From the NCBI GenBank assembly GCA_038030265.1, contig CM075943.1, forward strand, positions 31,310,001 through 31,374,000: 64,000 bases of DNA, given 5' to 3'. Numbering within the stretch: position 1 is the first letter of the stretch; every line of letters begins with the position of its first letter. Positions 1 through 11,144 of this stretch are shown piece after piece. The notes under the pieces are model-generated. The model was not told where the DNA came from. It was given only the letters and a program-made list of their open reading frames with translations, and did not search any database. The DNA is from Corythucha ciliata (taxonomy: Eukaryota > Arthropoda > Insecta > Hemiptera > Tingidae). A program made the translations under genes and the position numbers.

Positions 1-133
1 AGTGCAAAGTGAAAAGAGAAGAGTTGAAAAGTACTTTCAAAAAATAGGCCCCTGATAACAGATGGTGTGTAGTAATGGCGACCGGCTTCACGAAAAATGC
101 GTTTCACTCCCTCCACTTGTTCCTACCTCCATG
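1..133. mobile_element. Right end of an 8-bp-TSD-type (hAT-like) MITE
   Basis: The stretch ending CCTACCTCCATG at 133 matches the end of the complete element at 54001-54457, including the CCGGCTTCACG block and the shared TGTGTAGTAATGG-like block. Only the right part lies in the window; the left end is cut by the window edge. No coding capacity is seen. Confidence 0.6.
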
Positions 134-451
134 GTCCACTCACTCATGGAAATAAATTTCTCACAGAACCGAATTATCGAATAATCGTTATCGAATTAGT
201 CAGGTCTGATACAAAAGATCTAACTCAGTTTTACTTATACTTATTCATGAGCGCTGCTACAGTTTTTATTTGTTATAGTGCGCAATAAAACCTATTATTT
301 TCTTTCCCGCCTCCCTTAGACGCAAAATTCGCTTCCCCAGTCAGGCAAAGAGAACTGAGAAGTGTACGCGACAGGTTATGCAACTGACATTAACTCATGC
401 AAGGGTTCTAGCCTCTGAAAATTAACAGTCCCATCACACATGAAGAAAATA

Positions 452-1904
452 CAGGGTGGAACAGGATAAGTGTGAGAAAAAAAATTGGGTGAAAGTTGGC
501 CTCATTTGTGATCGAAAACACTCTTGTACCACCATGGTCCGAAAATGAAAACCCTACGAGATATGATTTTTCTAACGTTTATTATGACTCACGTCACTTT
601 TCTTAACTAAATGGGAATAACTCAGTTTCCAACTGACATTTTGCAACTTTTGATGACAGATTCGGAAACAGCACATTTTTTTTGTGAGGATTAGCCATTT
701 ACGATAAAATTCAACCATTTTCTGGGGGCTCGTGAGCTGCTCAAAGTTTTGCAAATCCAGGATTTATAATTTTTCAAAAAAGTCAACCCCCGCTTTTTTA
801 CTCGACATTTTAGCGCACCGACATCCCATGGGTCCGAAAAACTTCCCCAATGTGTACTTTTTAAAATTTCTCATGAACGTATTTTTAGTTAATCAGTGAT
901 TTTTAGGCAGAAATGGCCATTTCTTAGAAAAAAGAATGGTTTTTCTCTTCAAAATCGCTTGTTTCGACCTACAACATTTGAACGAGCTTTGTGATTTTTA
1001 GCATGATTGACGTCGTTAAAGCATCATCCAAAGTTTTCCCTTGAACGGGACGGACTGTGTACGCCTGTCAAAGTCCAAAAAATGTCGCTCCCGCAGCTAG
1101 CTGTCCGTTAGAGTGCATTTCTCTACTGCCAATTTCGAATTCGTATTCGAATCGGAAATTGATATCAACAAGTAGAGTCATTAAGTGCACTAATTTCGTC
1201 CAATAACAGCTAAACACGCCGAAATTCACAGTAGTGAAATTCACCCTTGCCGACAGCCAGCTACCGGAGCGACAGTTTTTGATATTTTGGTAAGAGTGCG
1301 CATTCCATTCGGTTCGAAGGAAAACTTTGGATAAGGCTTTAATTAGTTTTAGCATGTTAAGAATCACAAAGCTCGTTCAAATTAGGTTGTTCAAAACAAG
1401 CGATTTTTAAGAGAAAAATCATTATTTTTTCCAAGAAATGGCTTTTCTGCCGAAAACTCGCTGAAGAACTAAAAAAAACGTTCAGGAGTAATTTTAAAAA
1501 GGACAAATTGAAGAAGTTTTTCCGACCTATGGGATGTAGATACGCTCAGATTTAGTGTAGAGAAGTGGGGGTTGAATTATTTGAAAAATTAGAGATCCAC
1601 GATTTGCAAAACTTTGAGCATCTCTCAAGCCCACAGAAAATAGTTGAATTTTATCGAAAATGGCTAATCTTGACAGAAAAAGTGTGCTCTTTCCAAATCC
1701 ATCGTCAAAAGTTGCAAATGTCAGCTGTAAACCAACCTATTCGCATTTAGTTAAGAAAAGTGGTGCAAGCCTAAAAAAACGTTAGAAAAATCATATCTCG
1801 TAGGATTTTGATTTTCGGTCCATGGTTTATTGGGTGTTTTCGATCGCAAATGAGGCCTGTTTTCACCCATTTTTTTTTTGTCACACTTATCCTGTTCCAC
1901 CCTG
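452..1904. mobile_element. TA-flanked foldback element with ~600-bp inverted arms
   Basis: Both ends read TA-CAGGGTGGAACAGGATAAG and its reverse complement, with TA dinucleotides at 450-451 and 1905-1906. The inverted arms run from about 452 to 1045 and from about 1310 to 1904 with moderate divergence, leaving a centre of only ~260 bp. The short ORFs inside are spacer or arm sequence with no recognisable domain. The TA flanks and CAGGGTG termini are shared with the elements at 36917-38703, 13185 and 24601. The 36.9-kb member contains a mariner transposase remnant, so I infer a non-autonomous Tc1/mariner relative with unusually long TIRs. A diverged single arm recurs at about 23505-24020. Confidence 0.75.
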
Positions 1905-1985
1905 TATAATAAAAACCACCTCTGCTGAGTCAGTTTAAAATTAACCGTTAACCACCCAGCTAGAACAGCATTTTTTTTTCTTACA

Positions 1986-2308
1986 ATAGGGAATTATTGC
2001 ATTACCCGTCTGACGGTTAACGTTAACGGTTATGTGACGTTATGATAAGCGTAAAATTCAAATTTCGAGTTTAAGCGTTAATCACAAACGTTTAAAGACC
2101 AGTATGAGGAGGTGTTTTATTAACTTATTTGAAGCAATTAAGTGTATCTATGCCCTACCATGTTGTGTTAATATTTTAGCGCAACTATATTATTTGCAAA
2201 AACTCTTTTTCCACTGACACAAACGGCTACGCTTATGGTGACGTCACATAACCGTAAACGTTAAGCGGGAGTGATAGATGTCAGGCTGCTATGCAATAAC
2301 TCCCTAAT
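1986..2308. mobile_element. Palindromic MITE (TAGGGA...TCCCTA)
   Basis: The left end TAGGGAATTATTGCAT is the inverted counterpart of ATGCAATAACTCCCTA at about 2292-2307. A second inverted pair is nested inside: GTTAACGGTTATGTGACG near 2024 against CGTCACATAACCGTAAAC near 2242. The element is about 320 bp with no ORF of note. Confidence 0.6.
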
Positions 2309-3087
2309 AATTCTAGTCATACTATGCATGCGTCGCAAGTTATACAACTGAGAAGAATCTGTATATGTATAGGACGCAACTCCTAATAAAGAAATATCGA
2401 TATTGCTTAAAATTCCACATGGATCACGTTGAATGAATTCACCAGGAATAACACAATAAGCATTTGTCTTGCTATGTGAAATAGAACATGTTATTATTTT
2501 GTGTGAAAGGTCCCTAAAGGGGAGGTGGTAAATAGGTGGTAGCCCTTTTTTTTGCAAACAAAAGTATGGTGTAACCGGATTTTGAAGAATCTCTACCTGC
2601 CTGCAATATTTTTTTTTTAACTTCCTCTAGAAACTAAAAATGATTTCAAAATATTTGTCTGAAAAACGAAAAAATAATTAAAAGGTAACGGAGTCAAACG
2701 CGCGTCTGCGATCGAAAAGTCTAACATGGGTATTTTCCTTATTTTCAATAACGACAATGGCAATTACCTATTAGGCCAAGAGGCACTTGTTTACTAGATC
2801 TGTCACGTACCACGTCGGAAGTATGAATATGACTCTTCTGCAAATATAGCTGCCTTTTTCCTCTGCCTACCGTGATGCATGAACATAGAAAACCTCATTT
2901 CGTTCATAGCTGTCGTCGCTGGATCTACACCCTTGAGGTATGAAGAGAGAAGGAGGGAGTGATAGATGTAAAGTCAAGTTAACGGGGTGAAGCCAACATC
3001 CGCCACATTGGTAGTCCCAGAACCATCTGGATTCCTGCTGAGGACTACTTTATCATGACTCCTGGCGGCCTATGCTCCAACATGAAA
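2309..3087. other. No recognisable gene
   Basis: I see no domain-bearing ORF or clear repeat here. A 98-codon minus-strand ORF at 2261-2557 overlaps the preceding MITE and has no recognisable feature. Confidence 0.4.
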
Positions 3088-3157
3088 GTTATATGTTTTT
3101 CGTAGCAATGTTTCTATTTCATTCATTTGTTTGAAGAAAATGAATGACATAGACTTA

Positions 3158-3798
3158 ATAGGGGTATTCACGTCAACTTTCGTACTGTTTGTGGTTTCGT
3201 CATTGCGTAGTCAGATGATTGTTTCCAGGGAAATCAAGTTCCCAATGAATGAGTTTAATGAGTTTAAAATGTGTGCTACTCTTTTGAAGAAAATCATCTG
3301 GTTTCATTCAATTTTTCAGAATAAGTCAATGAAATCTCATGGTTTTGTAGATTAGTGTAGCACTAGCAAAACAATTTTAACGGACCTAAGGCCCATTTTC
3401 ACCAACAACATTGATCTCGTTTAAAGTTGATCGCGATTAGTTGCCAATGACGACCCACATGAATTCTGATGTAAGTGTTTACATTGTGGGTATACATGCT
3501 CGGAAGTTTAACATATGTTATCGACGTAAACCCTGTTATTTCGTATTTTTTGTGTTCAGTTTCTCCGTTTCTATGGCCTTACCCATCTGTTCGGAATTTA
3601 GCAAATAACAAATACAAGGTTCAACATTTTTCATGAATACCCCTATTGTAATCGTGATTGTTATTGATCATGGTTTAAGAAGTTGGTGAAATCGGGCCTA
3701 AGATGATTCCAATTTCTATTTTCCTAACAACAGACCTTAACAACAACGCAAGTACAAAACTACAAACAGTACAATGGCTGTTGACGTGAATACCATTA
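3158..3798. mobile_element. Middle MITE of the nest (GGTATTCACGTCAAC family)
   Basis: GGGGTATTCACGTCAAC at about 3161 is inverted as GTTGACGTGAATACCATTA at about 3780-3798. The inner blocks CGTACTGTTTGTGGTTT and AAACTACAAACAGTAC also pair. A partial copy of the same end lies at about 8513-8560. The element encloses the third MITE. Confidence 0.6.
3386..3703. mobile_element. Innermost MITE of the nest (TAAGGCCC...GGGCCTAA)
   Basis: TAAGGCCCATTTTCACCAAC at about 3387 is the imperfect inverse of GTTGGTGAAATCGGGCCTAA ending near 3702. ATTGATCTCG and GTTGATCGCGATT also have inverted partners near 3648-3672. No ORF of interest. Confidence 0.6.
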
Positions 3799-3826
3799 TT
3801 GTTTTGCTGTTAGAGAATAGGCCCCC

Positions 3827-5752
3827 TGTTCTGTTCTCAATATCTTAAATATTATGGCCGAGGGATCACAAATATTGCTTTTCAACTTATGCTCACTCCT
3901 CTCTTTTCCTTCCTCCATGGTCAACAGCTTCGTGTTGAGTAAGGGTTCGTTCACACGAGCCACTAACGCGTGGCTGGCTGTGGCCACCACTAGGGCGCCA
4001 CTGTAGAAATACGTGACCTTCAATAAGAGCGTTTCCACGGAGCCAAAACCACGCATTTGTGTTGCGCAAGTGGCGCGTCGAGAAATGCTGTGGTAGATTC
4101 CTGCCGCTAGAAACATTGTCAATTGGTGGCCGCCCAGGTATACACATGGTTTTCAATTGCCGAACAGTGCCCCCAACAGGAGCCAAAATTCCGCAGTTTT
4201 TCACGTATCAGTCCTAAAACTTGGGTATACACTTTGATTCACCACCTCGGCCGAGCCTTGGTTACATAAAATTCAATGCATTTTAATTCCGCGGTTTTTT
4301 CCTCAAGTCCAATTCAATCTTAAGCCGTAGGGATGAAATCCACAATAAGTGGTCCGAACAACAAACCAAAAATTAATCACTACCGCCAGTTTTGCGACTT
4401 CGAGAGTTGAAAATGGCTGGCTTACCAAGAAGATGGCCGTATTGCGTTTTGATCAAATTTGTATGCCTTTCAAGCCGGTTTCTACACTTTTGTTTTGAAG
4501 AGAAAAGCTGCAAGAGGATTTCACTTCTCTATCATTCAGGAGAGGTTGTCAACCATCAAACTTCTCAAAGTAGGTTCAAAACGGGTTCAGGAAAAATGAA
4601 AGGATTTCCTGTGACTTGATCACCTTATGATTTCACGTGAGAAAATTAAAAGTCGATCAATTAGAATGTGGTCTGTTGACGTTGTTCATCTTAATTGAGA
4701 GACAGAAACTGTGGACTCACCCCTCCCGTCACACAACACCTACACAGAAACAGACCACGCCTCTGACCAGCACGTAAAAAAACCAGGCAACTCGACAAGT
4801 CGGAAAAACCCCGTGCTTTTGATTCATTCGGCAAAGAGGAAGTTTCACATTATCCAAAAAAATTTTTTTTTCTCGATGAGGCATATCAATCCTTCCACGT
4901 AAATAAATAAATACAAATTTTAAACCCTTCAGAAATATTTTTTATTTCTTAACAAAAGATGGCATATTTGAAATTCCGCCAAAACGAAAATTTTCCGCAA
5001 CGTAATGTCCCTTGAAGTCTCTGTCCTTTTCGTGCCTCCATTGTTTTATTATTGGAGAGCTCTAGTAGAAAATAAGGCGAAGAAACACAACAAGCCGCTC
5101 TCCGACAGCTATACCTACTACAGGTGATTTTTTTTTTCGGAAGGCGCGTATGACATAAACGTGCTAGCTGGCGTGTTTGAAATGACCTAAAACTTCAAAA
5201 ATCGCGTATTTATCAACTGTTGGATTATTTTACGAACGGATCACGATGTATGCTCTATTTTAGCATAAATAAACCTTAAAAAATATATTTATGAATAAGT
5301 TCTGACCCATGAAACTTCCTCATAATTCCTTTTTCATCTTTTTTGAATTCGCCTTACTTTATAATTGTGTACAGCAGTTCCTTTTTATTTCGTATTCATT
5401 CTTAAACGAATGCCAACAACTCTTTTTGTACTGTTTGTAAACTTTTTTTTTCTCCCTTTTTATACTATTATTGTGTGGCTTCCAGTACATATTTATAACT
5501 TCATGGCGAGTCCCTTCATAAGAAGCTCTTTCAGACTCGAGGCGCCTAACTATCGACCAATGTCGAATGAATGGAGGGGATTTTTTCTTTTCAATCTCCG
5601 TAACTTTTTATATTTTCTCAAGTTAAATAATTGGGAGTGGTTATGGTAGGTTGGGAGGAGTCTCTTTTACATTTTCTCTGATTTCGGAAGCAGGAGGACC
5701 TTAGGCTATACGAGAGTGCTTTCATCAGTTTTTTTCTAACAATCATACCTAT
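3827..5752. other. Gene-poor stretch
   Basis: Only short ORFs without domains. One (5365-5649, +) would encode a hydrophobic 94-residue peptide, but its composition follows from T-rich DNA. There are T and A homopolymers near 4860 and 5130. No repeat end is confidently identified. Confidence 0.4.
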
Positions 5753-5884
5753 CACTATAGTTGAACCAAACTCCGATGGAATTTTTGACAAAATTTCCAG
5801 ATGTAAATTAACCTAATCATATGTAAAGCAAATTGATTTTACTGATTTTTAGGTTCCATTAGAATGTGGTTCAACTATTATAGT
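5753..5884. mobile_element. Small palindromic MITE
   Basis: ACTATAGTTGAACCA at 5753 pairs with TGGTTCAACTATTATAGT ending near 5884, and CCGATGGAA pairs with TTCCATTAG. The element is about 132 bp with no coding capacity. Confidence 0.5.
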
Positions 5885-7208
5885 ATTATTAGCGCTGTTC
5901 ATTTACCGCCGACACAGACGAACGAGGATGCAAAATATCGATCAGTATTTGACGACAAACGAATAAACGTACCTATTATACTTTACTTCCATTCGGTTGA
6001 AATGCAATCTTCGGCTCGTATGATGTTAGACCCCATTTAGATTGGCGAGCTGAGCCGGCCTCATCTTTCCAACACAACTTCCGTCACTCGTTAGTTCAAG
6101 TAATTGGCGAGGATCAACTTGTTCTCTTACTATACGACCTGCTAGGCATTTCAAGCGTGGCAGAACCGTACTGTTCATTTTTTGAACTGTCGTAAATAAA
6201 CTCTTTCCTATACTATAGCTCTTACAAGCTTCCCGTAAAGTTTCCATAACGGGATTAGCACGACTATTTGTGTTTAAAAATGAGCGAATTGTGGGTCAAC
6301 CCCTCCCATTTATTGCTAAAAGTGGCAGGAATATAACTTTGAAATTGGGTATTAAAAGCTTTTTGCTACGAGGTTCACTCTCTCGTTGTAGTTCAAGGGC
6401 CTCATTTTCTTCGCTCTTCAACTTCAAAAATGAGAAAATTAAAGGAAACTTTGAAAATAAGGGAAAAGATGATAATAGTAATAACAAAAAAAAAAAAAAA
6501 AAAAAAAAAACCCAGTTTCATTTCATCAGTTTTGTTCGGAGTATCGCTCGGTCAAGTTTGTGGAGGATTCATAATTGCAACATAAATTGGACAGTTTTCA
6601 AATAACTTTGCACTCCAAGACGATATTTTAAGAGTGAATGTCAAATTCCCCTCTCTCTTACCATAATAATAATAATTGAACAAGCACGTTGTCAGGACAA
6701 TGTCAGAAGTACTTTCCTGAAAAAGAGTGTGAATTTATTGTCTGAATAAAAATATTCATGATAGCCTCTGCTTTTGAAGTAATATACGCACTCGCTAAGT
6801 TCAATGAAAGGGTGTGAGGGTGAGGAAAGATAAAAGTGTCTGTCCCTGCCCCTCCTCTTCGAATGATTGTGCGAGGAAGCCATGTTCTAGTCAAGCCTCT
6901 CATAACTGCTCAATGAAAACGGTTTAAACGGAAATTTATCTGCGGCCTAGCCTTTTTTTGCATATGAAGAGCTTAGGGAAAAAGAGATGTTGTGAGTTGC
7001 GGTGGGTGGAGTTGCGAGGAAGGGGAATGGAAAGTACTTATCATGGGAGCTCTAGCCCTTCCCGCTCTCCCGTTAGCTCTCACGCATTTGAATTGGTTCC
7101 AGCGTGGAGAGGGCTGAAAGTGTTTGCAGAGAAACAAAAGGATAATTTCAGGAAAATTCAGGACAAAAGCCCTTAAAAGAATTGGAGATCGCAGTGGAAG
7201 ATTCCCCG
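5885..7208. other. No recognised gene; contains a 25-nt A run
   Basis: A minus-strand 73-codon ORF (6026-6247) and a plus-strand 111-codon ORF (6270-6605) have no recognisable domain, and the second is largely poly-Lys from an A run. The A run at 6486-6510 could be an old retroposed poly(A) tail, but I cannot identify a body upstream of it. Confidence 0.4.
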
Positions 7209-7337
7209 AGATTTTGTCAAGCATTCCCAACTCTGTGAAACACTTTATAGAGAGAAATGTGGGACACGACTATTATATAGTATATAGGCATTGAAAAGGA
7301 GATCACCAGTAGATCACCGTGTTACATTAGCACACTG
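7209..7337 (+). repeat. Direct repeat copy 1 (about 125 bp)
   Basis: The block from AGATTTTGTCAAGCATTCCC through AGGAGATCACCA and ATTAGCACACT recurs in the same orientation at 8569-8687. Differences are small indels around the ATATA and TATAG part. The two copies are 1.36 kb apart. Confidence 0.7.
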
Positions 7338-8568
7338 GTTAAAACACGAACTCGAATTGAAAATAAGCTTGCAGGTAACTATCACAGAAACGACGAATGA
7401 ACAATTGACTTTCGTTTGATTGATTCATTGCTTATTCAACAGTCGATATTTACATTGGTAATTCAGCTCCCTCTTTCCTAAAGGGCTTGTTAGATCTGAC
7501 TTCGTTCACTTTGTTCAAGTTAGACGGAATAATTACATGTAAATTTTTAGAAAAACAGTCGAAATTACAATTTATGAACGGTTCTTTGAAGGAAATCGTC
7601 ATCACTCGTATCCTAAAAATGAGTGGTCGGCCCATGGTGCTTTCATTTGTTACTGCCGGTGTAGCTCTCACTTTTCTCTCTCTAAAATGTGATTAGACGC
7701 CTTTATTTTTATTTTTTTTATTTGTAAGTGAATCGAGTTCCTTTCTTTTCGGCGAAAAAGTCTGTTTTTGTACGCGATAGGTCTTGGCAACATGCCACCC
7801 ACTATTCCAGCTTACGCAATGGATCACAACAGCTCTAGGGTGTAGGATAGGAGTGTTCTTTCAACACCACCACCTATTTTTTTTAAATTATTTTTTTTTG
7901 ATTTTTACAAAAGGGTGATCTCTGTCAGGAAAACCAGTTCTCTTCTTTCGAGGATCTAAAGGGTTGTCATAAATAAGTATTTATTTTGATATCAATGATG
8001 TTAAATTCGTACAGATTATCAATTAGTACCTATTTTGATTGTCAGTGACGCTAAAACGAAAGCTTGTGCTAGGGGAGAGGGTATTTTGATAAAAACGGGA
8101 AAAAATCATTCGAGAAATTTCTCTAATTAGTGAGATATATAGGATTTTTTTTCATTCAGATAGATGATGAGTATTGAAAGCTAAAGCCCACACCGGCTAT
8201 TCGTCTCCGAAAAATAGGTGGAAAACGAATCATTCATTCTCAATATTGTCACACTGGCCCTTTTAGTACTAATTTTTCATTTGCCCACCATGAAGTTTTC
8301 TTGACTTAAGTAATGAACGACCAGCAAGGGGCACACATTTCTTCCCTAGGAAGGGGATATGGAAAAAGAGGACTCCACAGAACAGCGTCTTTTCAACATC
8401 GAAGAACACAAGTTGGCTTCTCTCTCTCACTCTTTATCTTTTTCAAAAGTAATACTATTATTATTTTTCTTTCTTTTTTTGGACAGACGGTCGTTAAAAA
8501 ATATAAAATATTAATGGTATTCGCGTCAACCATCTACTGTTTGTAGTTTTGTACTTGCGTTGTCACCT
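7338..8568. other. Spacer between direct repeats
   Basis: No domain-bearing ORF is seen. From about 8513 to 8560 there is a partial copy of the GGTATTCRCGTCAAC MITE end seen at 3158-3798. T-rich tracts occur near 7710 and 7880. Confidence 0.4.
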
Positions 8569-8687
8569 AGATTTTGTCAAGCATTCCCAACTCTGTGAAT
8601 CACTTTATACATATATAGAGAGAAATGTGGGACACGACCATAGTACAGGCATTGAAAAGGAGATCACCAATCATTAGCACACTAGTC
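8569..8687 (+). repeat. Direct repeat copy 2 (about 120 bp)
   Basis: Second copy of the 7209-7337 repeat, in the same orientation. It carries ACATATA inserted before the TAGAGAGAAATGTGGGACAC block and lacks part of the ATATAGTATA segment. Confidence 0.7.
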
Positions 8688-9203
8688 AGAGAGAAGTCTG
8701 TAGGTAGAGAGAGTCTGTTGTTAGGGAATATGAAATTGGAATCATTTTGTCATTCATTTCGTTCGGGGCCCATACACGATCAACCTGATTGTCAACTTAG
8801 TAGTCAACATTGGTTGATGACTCCCCCTCACACGAAACGGGATGTTAATTGGAAGCATAAAGTAGAAATAGTATATTGTGAACCAAGGGAGCAAAGTGCA
8901 ACTTTTCTAACCGAAAGAGGTTGGATATCCCGAGGCGAAGCCGAGGGCAGACATACATCTCGCGAGGTTAGACAAGAGACTTTGCAAAGTGATGAGGTTC
9001 ACACATTTTTTTCCGCACTGAGGGAGGGGGAAAACTATGTTTTCACACTTTGGGTTAGAAATGAACAATTTTGCTCCTCCCAAGGAAGGCGCGAAATTGT
9101 TCTTTTCTTGAACCCTGGGGAGCAAAATGTGAAACTATTTTGCGCCCTAGGTAACCTAGGGAGGCAAAATATTTTGCTCCCTGAAAGCTTGATCACTTCA
9201 TAA
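8625..9203 (+). CDS. Uncharacterised 192-codon ORF
   Basis: This is the longest unassigned plus-strand ORF. It starts inside direct repeat copy 2 and I recognise no domain. It is hydrophilic, with no membrane segment or zinc-binding cluster. The underlying DNA is itself quasi-palindromic: GAACAATTTTGCTCC at 9062 against CGAAATTGTTC, and CCCTAGGTAACCTAGGG at 9147-9163. The reading frame may therefore be a by-product of repeat structure, and I would not treat it as a gene without transcript evidence. Confidence 0.15.
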   Translation: MWDTTIVQALKRRSPIISTLVREKSVGRESLLLGNMKLESFCHSFRSGPIHDQPDCQLSSQHWLMTPPHTKRDVNWKHKVEIVYCEPREQSATFLTERGWISRGEAEGRHTSREVRQETLQSDEVHTFFSALREGENYVFTLWVRNEQFCSSQGRREIVLFLNPGEQNVKLFCALGNLGRQNILLPESLITS

Positions 9204-9213
9204 TTTCTTTTGA

Positions 9214-9446
9214 CGTGGATACGTCAGTAGTTAAGAAGAATTTCACGCTGGCGATTTGACTATGCGCATTTCACTCTAACCGCGCTCCTACTTCGCCATC
9301 AAGTAGAGCATTCTCCTTCTCACTACACACACAACCCCACCACACTCCTCTTCTCCAATCACTGGATCACCCACCGACGCCTATAGCAGGCTCATGTCTA
9401 CGTAAACTGGCCGAAAACGGAATAAATAAACAGTGACGTATCCACG
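9214..9446. mobile_element. Short-TIR MITE (CGTGGATACGTCA)
   Basis: CGTGGATACGTCA at 9214 is exactly inverted as TGACGTATCCACG ending at 9446, with one further matching position interrupted. The 233 bp between the ends contains no ORF of note. No clear TSD is seen. Confidence 0.5.
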
Positions 9447-10590
9447 GAAAACTTTCAAGTGTGGCTACTACATCCTGCAGAAATTTCGTTTTCCCCCTCC
9501 CTCGGTGCGAAAAAAATGTGTGAACCAAAAGTTTCTCAAATACTTATTGCTACCACCCAACTTTCCGATATAGCTCCCGAAGAGCACTAAAAAACTCAAA
9601 CCAAAGAGGCCAATGAGGAGTAATGTTTGCCATGGTACACTATGAAGTAAAAATTCTAACATATTATCGTGGAGCCAGCCCTATAAAGGAGCATGTATTT
9701 TCTCACGGGTTTTGAAAATCGAAACTCATGGCTCATGGTTCATTGAGTGAGAAAATAAATGTCTGCCAATCAAAAGCGGTTGACAATCGGGGGCAGATAA
9801 AAATTTAAAATTCGCTTTTGAACCCAATATTACACAAATTTGTCAAGTTTGAAATTTCGCAAGATAGAACTGCAAGGTGAACCGAGACCAAAAAACCACA
9901 TCTGCCAATAAAAATCGATTGCCTAAGGATGGCAATTTGGGGAAATCAATCAATCAATCAATTTTGAAGATTTTTAGACAACCTTCATTCTAGCTACTTC
10001 CAGTTTTATACATTCTGACTGTAGATTTCACTAGCTTCTTTCGGGCGACATTATTAGCTGCAAAAGTTCCAAGTTTTGCATGATGTGTAGGTTTTTATTG
10101 GAAAAACCTACAACATTGTGTGATCCTGTTGATGTCCAGGACCTGACTGTGACATCCTGATGTTAAAACCAGGCCGAGGCAAAGATAAGACGATCGCATT
10201 TTGCACGCAGGAGATGCAACTCCTTAGCTTTCATCGTGCTCTCTTCCTACATGACTTCACAGGTTGTGACACGACAACTGCAACGTTCAGAAAGAGTAAA
10301 GTTGTCTTCGCCAAATCGTAACTCGAGACTAAGTGACTACAAACAGCTGCCCAGGTATTTTACAACACTTTCTTGAAGCAAGAAGACGTAGAATGGGCTG
10401 GTGAAACTGGTTTCACCTGGCTAAGCAGGAATCTATATCAATCACTATCGTCTATAGACGCCTTCCGTAAGTCGGCCACAGTCTTAAATCTAACATATCC
10501 TCCCTCCCACCAACGGAGGCAGCAGATGCTAAAGAGCATCGGAACAACGTTTGTTGAACCCAGCGAGCACAGATATCTGTGCTTGCTGGT
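9447..10590. other. No recognised gene
   Basis: Short ORFs without domains. Minor inverted matches (TTTTCTCAC near 9698 with GTGAGAAAA near 9749) are too short to call an element. Confidence 0.4.
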
Positions 10591-10638
10591 TAAACCCTGA
10601 TCACACGATGCAATTTTTGAAGCTGTATGGTATGCTAT

Positions 10639-10903
10639 AGTCTGTCCACTTAGGGTTGGACTCTCGCCCGCCCTTGAATTTAATAGAATGAGCTTCCCCT
10701 TTGCCCCTTCTCCTAAAAATAACGCACCGAGAATAATTAATTTTGGAACAAATCACTGTGCAACGTCTAGACGTAACCATAGTGCCCGTAGTAAATTTTT
10801 TTTGTTGAGTTCTTGAAGTATTTTTAGTGGGAGTGAACAAATCGAACAATCGAAATGAAGCAACACGTTCGAGAGTCCATCACTAGTTCACTAGTGGACA
10901 GAC
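10639..10903. mobile_element. MITE with AGTCTGTCCACT ends
   Basis: AGTCTGTCCACTTAG at 10639 is inverted as CTAGTGGACAGACT ending at 10904. The body shares the CGCCCGCCCTTGA, TGCCCCTTC and AACGCACCG blocks with a left-end fragment at 36466-36570. Its right half matches a fragment at 39113-39250 in inverse orientation. It is inserted inside the outer MITE at 10591-11144. Confidence 0.7.
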
Positions 10904-10935
10904 TTTAGTTTTTTAACAACAAAGAGACGTTAAGT

Positions 10936-11078
10936 AAGCCCTGTTCACACGATGCAATGTTTGAAGCTATATTGCATGCTGGTTTTTAAAAAACATATGT
11001 TCCTTGGTAGTGACCGGATGTTTTGAAAAATCCAGCATGCAATATAGCTTCAAACATTGCATCGTGTGAACAGGGCTT
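10936..11078. mobile_element. Near-perfect palindromic MITE, 47-bp arms
   Basis: The first 47 bases beginning AAGCCCTGTTCACACG at 10936 are exactly inverted at the 3' end, finishing CGTGTGAACAGGGCTT at 11078; only a ~45-bp centre is unpaired. The near identity of the arms implies recent insertion or strong hairpin correction. The family is shared with the surrounding outer copy. Confidence 0.85.
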
Positions 11079-11144
11079 TATACATATTTAAGAAACTAGC
11101 ATGCAATATATTTTAAACCATTTCAACGTGTGATCAGGGCTTTA

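Larger units (their letters stand above)
3088..3826. mobile_element. Outer MITE of a three-level nest (GGGGGCCTATTCTCT family)
   Basis: The right end TTAGAGAATAGGCCCCC near 3810-3825 and the left-side block around 3091-3150 (AGCAATGTTTCTATTTCATT) correspond to the complete palindromic copy at 60084-60225. The element is interrupted by a second MITE (3158-3798), which is itself interrupted by a third (3386-3703). The exact left terminus is not visible. Confidence 0.5.
10591..11144. mobile_element. Outer MITE (TAAAGCCCTGRTCACACG family) carrying two insertions
   Basis: The left end TAAACCCTGATCACACGATG at 10591 and the right end CGTGTGATCAGGGCTTTA ending at 11144 belong to the same family as the perfect copy at 10936-11078. 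The outer copy is split by the 10639-10903 MITE and by a second copy of its own family. This gives three termini pairs in 550 bp. Confidence 0.65.

Noticed and set aside
5365..5649. Hydrophobic 94-codon ORF that could be a membrane protein
   Set aside because: Hydrophobicity follows from T-rich DNA. No family resemblance.
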